Shown: positions 1 through 4,891 of the stretch, piece by piece | How the letters are laid out: every line of letters begins with the position of its first letter | Numbering within the stretch: position 1 is the first letter of the stretch | Source of the DNA: Nitrospiraceae bacterium | GTDB taxonomy: Bacteria; Nitrospirota; Nitrospiria; Nitrospirales; UBA8639 | Assembly: GCA_003523945.1 (NCBI GenBank) | Contig: DOFS01000386.1 | Span: forward strand, 1 to 6,244 | Direction of reading: 5' to 3' | Length of the DNA stretch: 6,244 nt | Program-made: the position numbers and the translations under genes | The notes under the pieces: model-generated | The model's database searches: none | What the model saw: only the letters and a program-made list of their open reading frames with translations | What the model was told of the DNA's origin: nothing

Positions 1-181
1 TTGAATGGCGAGTAGGAGTGCTTTGGTGGGGATATGGGCACTCACAATGAGTCGACTATATCATTGGTCAGGAGGACCGGCAAGAACACAGATACTGTAT
101 AGCTCGGCGTCAACGGGTATTTTTTGCTTTTCTCTTCGCATAGTGTGAAATTTTGGTCCTATCCTGATAGAATCCGCCCCG

Positions 182-763
182 ATGAATATTGATGCGATCG
201 TCCAGGCCTTTGAAACCAGTGCAGATGTTAAGAATGAATTTATCCGCACCCATGCGGAATGTGTGGTGGAAGTCGGTCAATTGCTGATCCGCGCATTTCG
301 AGAAGGCCGAAAAGTGTTGCTGTTTGGGAATGGTGGAAGCGCCACAGATGCCTCGCATCTTGCGGCGGAATTTGTCGGCCGGTATCGCCGCGATCGTGAT
401 CCCCTCCCTGCCCTGGCTTTGGCCTGTGATATGGCTGCCATTACCTGCATTGCGAATGATTATGACTATGCGGATATTTTCTCACGGCAGATACAGGCAC
501 ATGGCCGCAAGGGTGATGTGGCTATTGCCATTAGCACCAGTGGCAACTCCCTGAACGTGATCCGTGGTGTAGAAGCGGCCACTGATCGTGGCCTTGTCAC
601 AGTGGCCTGGACAGGAGCCACCGGGGGCAAAGTGGGTGATCTCGTCGATTATTGTTTTCGGGTCCCTTCATCGGTGACGGCACGTATTCAAGAATGTCAT
701 ATCACGCTGGGCCACGTGTTGTGCGAATTCATTGAAGAGCGTCTTTTTGGTGATCAGAGCTAA
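182..763 (+). CDS. gmhA: Phosphoheptose isomerase (sedoheptulose-7-phosphate isomerase), SIS domain
   Basis: This 193-residue protein is a single-SIS-domain isomerase of the GmhA family. The family converts sedoheptulose 7-phosphate to D-glycero-D-manno-heptose 7-phosphate in the cytoplasm, the first step of ADP-heptose synthesis for the LPS inner core. The signature GNGGSATDASH lies at residues 49-59, followed by AAEFVGR (61-67). These supply the Ser, His59 and Glu63 expected at the sugar-phosphate and metal/active site. The second phosphate-binding loop STSGNS is at 118-123. Near the C-terminus, Gln170, Glu171, His173 and His178 match the conserved Q-E-x-H...H pattern, the last His being the catalytic position in E. 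coli GmhA. Length is almost identical to the E. coli enzyme (192 residues). The ATG start lacks a strong Shine-Dalgarno sequence, but the N-terminal helix fits the family. The stop codon lies inside the next gene's reading frame. A DiaA-type SIS protein is a less likely alternative. Confidence 0.93.
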   Translation: MNIDAIVQAFETSADVKNEFIRTHAECVVEVGQLLIRAFREGRKVLLFGNGGSATDASHLAAEFVGRYRRDRDPLPALALACDMAAITCIANDYDYADIFSRQIQAHGRKGDVAIAISTSGNSLNVIRGVEAATDRGLVTVAWTGATGGKVGDLVDYCFRVPSSVTARIQECHITLGHVLCEFIEERLFGDQS

Positions 764-1742
764 ATCATTACCGACCAGTACGTCACCGGAGCTGAATCTC
801 GCCCGGCTTCGGACCTACCCGCTTCAAACGCGTCATTCCAAAGTAAAGATGGCGGATTTTGCCGCCCCCTGGCGTCGTAATGGTTCCTTTCAAGCCTTCC
901 TCAAGACTCTGCCGGATATTTTAGCAGGCAAAACCTTTCGAGCGGTGGTGGCGGCCATTGTCGATGCCAGACGACGGGAAAGGCCGGTTATCCTCGGCAT
1001 GGGTGCCCATCCCACTAAGGTTGGTCTCAACCCCATTATCGTGGATCTGATGCGCAAGGGCGTGATTACCGCCGTGGCGATGAATGGGGCCGTCATTATT
1101 CACGACTTTGAGTTAGCCTATCTGGGTCAAACATCGGAGGAGGTCGAAGCCGAAATTGATTCCGGGCGATTCGGCATGGCCGAAGACACGGGACGCATTT
1201 TAAATGAGGCGATTGTGAAGGGCTGGCACGCGGGGTTGGGCATTGGGGAATCGGTTGGACGGTATCTTCTGAACCATCCCCGAAAATTTCCACATCGACG
1301 TTCAAGTTTGCTGGCGGCCGGTGCACAACTTGGACTTCCCGTAACGGTGCATGTGGCGATCGGCACGGATATCATTCACATGCATCCCCATGCAAATGGA
1401 GAAGCGATCGGCGGAGGTTCGTTGTTGGATTTTCGCAAGCTGGCCGCAGTGGTGTCGAAAATGGAAGGAGGCGTGTATATCAACTTAGGATCGGCGGTCA
1501 TGTTGCCGGAAGTCTTCCTCAAAACCGTGACGTTGGGTCGAAATCTGGGACGTGCATTAACACGTATTACGACGGTGAACATGGATTTTCTCCCGCATTA
1601 TCGACCCATGACCAATGTCGTCAAACGGCCAACGCAAAAAGGTGGAAAAGGGTATGCGTTGACCGGCCATCATGAATTGATGGTTCCGCTTCTGGCCGCA
1701 GCCGTGCTGGAGGCGCTTGGTAAGGAAGGGGTTCCCCGGTAG
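750..1742 (+). CDS. Deoxyhypusine-synthase-like protein (DHS family, NAD-dependent aminobutyltransferase fold)
   Basis: A protein of about 330 residues resembling deoxyhypusine synthase. In eukaryotes and archaea that enzyme uses NAD and spermidine to modify a lysine of eIF5A/aIF5A. Bacteria lack eIF5A, so a bacterial homologue probably acts on another acceptor, for example as a homospermidine-synthase-like polyamine enzyme; the substrate here is unknown. Family-like blocks, numbered from GTG 750: RTYPLQTRHSKV (21-32), LGMGAHPTKVGL (82-93), MNGAVIIHDFELAYLG (111-126), VHVAIGTDIIHMHPHANG (200-217), GGVYINLGSAVMLPEV (240-255) and GGKGYALTGHHELMVPLL (298-315). Lys300 in the last block sits where the catalytic lysine of DHS would be expected; this is inferred, not aligned. 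The frame is open from TTG 732. I chose GTG 750 because a GAAGAG motif at 734-739 precedes it and because the conserved RTYP..SKV block lies upstream of the first ATG (849). It overlaps gmhA by 14 bp, suggesting translational coupling. Confidence 0.8.
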   Translation: MIRAKSLPTSTSPELNLARLRTYPLQTRHSKVKMADFAAPWRRNGSFQAFLKTLPDILAGKTFRAVVAAIVDARRRERPVILGMGAHPTKVGLNPIIVDLMRKGVITAVAMNGAVIIHDFELAYLGQTSEEVEAEIDSGRFGMAEDTGRILNEAIVKGWHAGLGIGESVGRYLLNHPRKFPHRRSSLLAAGAQLGLPVTVHVAIGTDIIHMHPHANGEAIGGGSLLDFRKLAAVVSKMEGGVYINLGSAVMLPEVFLKTVTLGRNLGRALTRITTVNMDFLPHYRPMTNVVKRPTQKGGKGYALTGHHELMVPLLAAAVLEALGKEGVPR

Positions 1743-1781
1743 CTTCAGCGGGCGAGTATGGCGATAATCTGGTGCAGGAGT

Positions 1782-1787
1782 AAGGAG
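1782..1787 (+). promoter_or_regulatory. Ribosome binding site of the sigma-54 response regulator
   Basis: AAGGAG lies 10 nt before the ATG at 1798, with a second AGGAG just upstream (1776-1780). This is the strongest Shine-Dalgarno sequence in the window and fixes the start of the regulator. It also suggests the gene is translated efficiently on its own rather than by coupling to the gene 55 bp upstream. Confidence 0.7.
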
Positions 1788-1797
1788 TAGGTCCCTC

Positions 1798-3207
1798 ATG
1801 AAAAAGAAAATCCTCATTGTGGATGATCATCCCGACATTGTCCTTATGCTCACGGATCGCTTAGAAGCCTTGGGCTATGAAACCATTTCTGCTGGAAATG
1901 GGCAGGTAGCGTTGGAGAAGGTTGAACAGGAATTTCCTCACCTCGTTCTGTTGGATTTAGAAATGCCACAGATGACCGGCATGGACGTATTACACCAATT
2001 AGCCAAAATCGGCGCGAAAAAAAATGGAGAAGGCGACTCTCAGGCATTGGGCGGAGGAGAATCCCTCCCGTTGCCTGTGGTGGTCATGACGGCTCATGGC
2101 ACGATCTCCAAAGCCGTCGAAGCTTTGAAGGCGGGAGCGTGCGACTTTCTCACGAAGCCCATTGAGCTGGACCATCTGGCTTTTGTTCTCAAGAAAGTCT
2201 TAACCCGGGAAGCGTTAGGGCGACAGGTTGCTGCGCTGCGCACGGAAGTGGAAAGCCGGTATAGCCAAATCGTGGGAAATAGCTCTCAGGTGCATTTAAT
2301 GGTGAAGTTGGCAAAGCGGGCCGCCGAGACTGATGCCACGGTGATGTTGTTGGGAGAAAGTGGGACGGGGAAGGAACTGTTTGCCCGGTCTATTCACCAA
2401 TGGAGCGACCGACGTGACATGCCGTTCAGTATTATTAATTGTGTGGCTCTCACGGAAACACTCCTGGAAAATGAGCTGTTCGGTCATGAAAAGGGTGCGT
2501 TTACGGGAGCGGATTCTTTGCAAAAAGGAAAAATCGAAGCGGCCGATGGGGGAACCATCTTCCTGGATGAAATCGGAGATATGCCTCTGGGGCTGCAGGC
2601 TAAATTACTCCGGGTGCTTCAAGATCATGAATTTCCACGGGTGGGTGGGACTCGATTGGTTCGCGTGAATATTCGGGTGATTGCAGCCACCAATAAGGAT
2701 TTAAAACAAGCGGTCAAAGATAAGACCTTTCGGGAAGATTTGTACTTCCGGCTTAATGTGGTGAACTTGTCATTGCCCCCATTGCGGGACCGTCCGGAGG
2801 ATATCATCCCTCTTGCCGAGCATTTTTTAGTTCGCCACGTGAAAGAAATGAAAAAACACAAACGGAAATTTTCCAAGGCAGCCATTGAAAGGATGAGAAG
2901 CTATTCTTGGCCCGGTAATATTCGTGAACTGGATAATGCCATAGCCCGAGCGGTGGTTTTGGGTGTGGATGAAGAAATTTCAACCGACCTCTTGGGATTG
3001 GGCGGGGGAAAAGATGAACTTGATGAAACGGACAATCTCCCCTATCATGAAGCCTTGGATCGGTTTGGAACCCGAATTCTCGAGCAAGCTATGCGCCGAA
3101 GCAATTGGAGCCAAACTAAAGCCTCAGAACTTCTTGGCCTCCAACGCACCTACCTCTCTCGTCTTCTTAAACAAAAGGGTGTTCAGCAGGGTAGCGAGAA
3201 TTCCTGA
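1798..3207 (+). CDS. Sigma-54-dependent response regulator, NtrC family (receiver-AAA+-Fis HTH)
   Basis: A 469-residue cytoplasmic transcriptional activator that should open promoters bound by RNA polymerase-sigma-54 after phosphorylation by a histidine kinase. The receiver (1 to about 137) has acidic Asp9/Asp10, phospho-acceptor Asp53 in LLDLEMP, Thr98 in MTAH and Lys120 in TKP. The AAA+ domain (about 158-400) has Walker A GESGTGKE (186-193), the sigma-54 contact loop GAFTGA (233-238), Walker [12 protein letters not shown] (251-261), sensor I VIAATN (294-299), [10 protein letters not shown] (311-320) and sensor [10 protein letters not shown] (371-378). A Fis-type helix-turn-helix occupies about 427-461 ([14 protein letters not shown] then [10 protein letters not shown]). 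All catalytic elements are present, so it looks functional. One oddity is a loop of roughly 15 extra residues (about 72-90, Gly/Lys/Asp/Ser-rich) between receiver helix 3 and strand 4, which contains an A8 tract (2017-2024). Its cognate kinase and target promoters are not identified. Confidence 0.95.
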   Translation: MKKKILIVDDHPDIVLMLTDRLEALGYETISAGNGQVALEKVEQEFPHLVLLDLEMPQMTGMDVLHQLAKIGAKKNGEGDSQALGGGESLPLPVVVMTAHGTISKAVEALKAGACDFLTKPIELDHLAFVLKKVLTREALGRQVAALRTEVESRYSQIVGNSSQVHLMVKLAKRAAETDATVMLLGESGTGKELFARSIHQWSDRRDMPFSIINCVALTETLLENELFGHEKGAFTGADSLQKGKIEAADGGTIFLDEIGDMPLGLQAKLLRVLQDHEFPRVGGTRLVRVNIRVIAATNKDLKQAVKDKTFREDLYFRLNVVNLSLPPLRDRPEDIIPLAEHFLVRHVKEMKKHKRKFSKAAIERMRSYSWPGNIRELDNAIARAVVLGVDEEISTDLLGLGGGKDELDETDNLPYHEALDRFGTRILEQAMRRSNWSQTKASELLGLQRTYLSRLLKQKGVQQGSENS

Positions 3208-3349
3208 GCCCCTTACGGAATCATGTGAAGTGAGGCTACCCCAGGGAAACCTGCTACACCCGGCTTTTAAATGCCATGGGGAACAATAAATGGGGGGGGC
3301 GTTGTTTTCTGATGCATCGTCTTCCCTGTCCCACTCGACCTGCCCTGCA

Positions 3350-3369
3350 AGGAGGCCCCTCCTATTTTT
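3350..3369 (+). terminator. Weak intrinsic-terminator-like hairpin
   Basis: AGGAG (3350-3354), loop GCCC and CTCCT (3359-3363) form a 5-bp stem followed by ATTTTT. It lies 143 nt after the stop of the sigma-54 regulator and is the only plus-strand stem with a T run in that interval. The short stem makes it a weak candidate, so termination could equally be Rho-dependent. Confidence 0.35.
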
Positions 3370-3532
3370 CAGAATCGAGTTGGCCGCACCGTTTGGCAGA
3401 TTCTTCTCCCACTAAATTTTACTTACGATCTCAGATGCACGATTTTCTCACACTGTTTTTGTTGTACTAACTGCGCATCTTCTCTTCTGCTGCCTTCTTT
3501 CTCATCGAGCTTTCCCCCATTGGTTTCAGGCA

Positions 3533-3667
3533 GATAAAGGGTTCGGCCTTCCAGGCTTCCCTGCAGAACGGGCGAGACAAAAAACACAGCTGGACCCAGG
3601 CGCATTCGTGAAGGATGGGTGAAGCATGAATGCTAGCCTGATAATGGCCACTGAACCTTGTTTTATC
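3533..3667. repeat. Imperfect inverted repeat, possible intergenic repeat or structured RNA
   Basis: The outer arms, 3533-3557 and 3635-3667, match as reverse complements in the same block order: GATAAA, GG(G)TTC, GGCC, TT and CAGGCT, with small gaps between blocks. Inside is a better hairpin: CAGGC-GCATTC (3597-3607) pairs with GAATGC-TA-GCCTG (3628-3640), 11 bp with a two-base bulge and a 20-nt loop. The outer and inner pairings compete for 3635-3640. Such architecture fits a REP/MITE-like intergenic element or a folded transcript end. No copy number can be seen from a single window. Confidence 0.35.
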
Positions 3668-3794
3668 CTTAAAGGTCTCTGATGTCTTTGGCTCATTTCC
3701 GAGTGATCGGTGTTCAATTTCCCTGCCTGCAGCTCTATTCTGCCTGTTCATTCCATGTTCTGTGAGCTCCGTTACAAAGCCCCAAAAAGCCTAT

Positions 3795-4685
3795 CTAGTC
3801 CTCACGGATCTTCTCCTTCACAGGCCGGGTTACTGCGCAGGTAAATTCCTGACCTTGAAAGTTAAGTAGATAGACGGAAACTGTAATAGGGAATTCCAGG
3901 CCGTTTTTGGCGCGGTGGACCGATTCGTACGATAAGGGTTGTCCGTTTCGCAAATGATCCAGACGTTGTCGAAATTGCTCATTGTCGTGGTTGGGGACAA
4001 TGTCGGGAATACGAAGAGTTTTCAGTTCTTCTTGCGAATATCCTAATGCGTCGCAGGCGGACTGATTGGCAAAACGCAAGTGCTTTTCGGAGTCTGCTAT
4101 TAAAATGCCCTCGGGTACATGATCAAAGGCAAATTGCATCAGTCGAACGTATTCTGTCAGGCGTTCATACGCTGTGAGATTAAATGCTGGCTGTGGTGCC
4201 GCATCGAGGGGAGCTTTCGCTGAACTTGGTTGGAGAAGGGCCGGGAAGTATACCATCGGGAAAGTCGGACTGGAAGAACCTGGTACTCCTTCAATTGAAG
4301 CTTGACTCGCCACACAAGCCCGATAAATGGCGGATTTGACTTCCTGCCGTTTGTACGGCTTGGTGAGATAGGCAAAGGCTTTATTGAGGATGTCGGGGTT
4401 GGCGGAGTTTCGTAAGGAAGTAAAGGCGGTCAATAAGATGACGGGCAAATGTGGGTTCGTCTGAGAAAGTTCGTTCAGGACTTCAATGCCATCCCGATCT
4501 GGAAGTCCGACATCGAGGAGCACGACATCATACGAGGAGGTGGTACTCATTTGAAGGGCTGCCTTTCCGGTCTCGACGGTTTCCACGTGAAAACCTTCCT
4601 GGCACAGGAAATCAGTGAGGGCCAGAAGAATGTCCCTGTCATCATCCACGAGCAATATTTTCGGCTTCGTGGACAAAGGTGACAT
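3795..4685 (-). CDS. Response regulator with receiver and PAS domains, no output domain
   Basis: A 296-residue cytoplasmic signalling protein. The N-terminal receiver (about 8-125) has the acidic cluster Asp14-16, phospho-acceptor Asp58 in VVLLDVGLP, Thr86 in LLTA and Lys109 in LTKP, so it should accept phosphate. A low-complexity linker rich in Pro, Ser and Ala (about 128-168) leads to a PAS domain (about 183-288), recognisable from FAFDHVPEGILIADSEKHL, FANQSACDALGYSQEEL and the C-terminal FTCAVTRPV. The protein ends eight residues after that strand, exactly where a histidine kinase, GGDEF or other effector usually follows. It therefore lacks any DNA-binding or enzymatic output and may act through protein contacts or as a phospho-relay or sink. 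AAAGGA (4689-4694) precedes the ATG at slightly short spacing. It lies 206 bp downstream of the kinase gene on the same strand, its likely partner. Nothing downstream resembles a detached kinase domain. Confidence 0.9.
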   Translation of the reverse strand: MSPLSTKPKILLVDDDRDILLALTDFLCQEGFHVETVETGKAALQMSTTSSYDVVLLDVGLPDRDGIEVLNELSQTNPHLPVILLTAFTSLRNSANPDILNKAFAYLTKPYKRQEVKSAIYRACVASQASIEGVPGSSSPTFPMVYFPALLQPSSAKAPLDAAPQPAFNLTAYERLTEYVRLMQFAFDHVPEGILIADSEKHLRFANQSACDALGYSQEELKTLRIPDIVPNHDNEQFRQRLDHLRNGQPLSYESVHRAKNGLEFPITVSVYLLNFQGQEFTCAVTRPVKEKIRED

Positions 4686-4750
4686 GGTTCCTTTCTTTGA
4701 AGGCGGCCCTGAACCGGAGAAATTTTCTTTAGCCCTCCAGCAATACCAGA

Positions 4751-4775
4751 CAAAAGCCCTGCAAGTTGCAGGCTT
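4751..4775 (-). terminator. Intrinsic-terminator-like hairpin between kinase and receiver-PAS genes
   Basis: Read on the minus strand, AAGC-CTGC pairs with GCAG-(G)-GCTT around a short AACTT loop, and the stem is followed by a TTTT run (4752-4755). It is the most GC-rich stem in the gap and has a conventional terminator layout. It sits about 120 nt past the kinase stop and 66 nt before the receiver-PAS start. It could end kinase transcripts or attenuate read-through into the downstream gene. Confidence 0.5.
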
Positions 4776-4789
4776 AGATGAGCAGTCCC

Positions 4790-4807
4790 TTTTCCCAAGT
4801 GGGAAAA
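4790..4807. promoter_or_regulatory. 18-bp palindrome, candidate operator
   Basis: TTTTCCCA (4790-4797) and TGGGAAAA (4800-4807) are perfect reverse complements separated by two bases. Neither strand has a T run directly beyond the stem, so a terminator is less natural than a dimeric protein-binding site. It abuts the larger AT-rich dyad at 4809-4874. The binding protein is unknown. Confidence 0.4.
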
Positions 4808-4808
4808 A

Positions 4809-4874
4809 CTGTCAAAAGATAAAAATGTATCAGTTTAGATAATAGGTGTATCTAAATTGATACATTTTTGACAG
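4809..4874. promoter_or_regulatory. AT-rich tandem dyads, TGTATC-N6-GATACA, forming a long inverted repeat
   Basis: Two 18-bp dyads lie in tandem. The right one (4847-4864) is TGTATC-TAAATT-GATACA with perfect 6-bp arms. The left one (4826-4843) is TGTATC-AGTTTA-GATAAT, with four of six arm bases matching. Their centres are 21 bp apart, two helical turns, so bound dimers would face the same side. Together 4821-4841 and 4849-4869 form a 21-bp inverted repeat with one mismatch (a G-U pair in RNA) and a 7-nt loop. It is extended by CTGTCA (4809-4814) and TGACAG (4869-4874) across a 7-nt bulge. It begins 17 nt after the kinase stop. It may be an operator, a transcript-end hairpin, or both. The strong AT bias contrasts with the flanking genes. 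Confidence 0.55.
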
Positions 4875-4891
4875 ATGCTAACTCTGATTCT

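Larger units (their letters stand above)
3208..3794. other. Convergent intergenic region without a supported gene
   Basis: These 587 bp separate the ends of the plus-strand regulator and the minus-strand receiver-PAS gene. Open frames of 60-108 codons occur on both strands, but none has a plausible ribosome binding site or a recognisable domain. The visible contents are a weak terminator-like hairpin (3350-3369), a G8 homopolymer (3292-3299) and an imperfect inverted repeat (3533-3667). A nested pair of short complementary segments at the end of the regulator gene (GGGTAGC 3189-3195 with GCTACCC 3235-3241) has no T tract after it. No tRNA, rRNA or transposase remnant was recognised. Confidence 0.7.

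Noticed and set aside
1..181. Possible tail of an upstream plus-strand gene (frame ending at TGA 48-50) and possible promoter for gmhA
   Set aside because: Only 15 codons are visible before the stop, with no recognisable motif. No -35/-10 pair with good sequence and spacing was found before 182.
3392..3412. Sigma-54-like -24/-12 element (TTGGCA followed by TTCTC)
   Set aside because: The -12 half lacks the GC core and no gene starts downstream on that strand.
3276..3470. 64-codon plus-strand frame starting at an ATG near the G8 tract
   Set aside because: The composition is not protein-like and there is no family resemblance. It spans the terminator-like hairpin.
3467..3751. Overlapping minus-strand frames of 60-94 codons
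   Set aside because: There is no ribosome binding site or domain, and two frames overlap the same bases. The inverted-repeat structure explains the interval better.
4868..4873. TTGACA matching a -35 box on the plus strand
   Set aside because: No -10 box lies at 16-18 bp spacing, and the sequence is accounted for by the outer arm of the inverted repeat.
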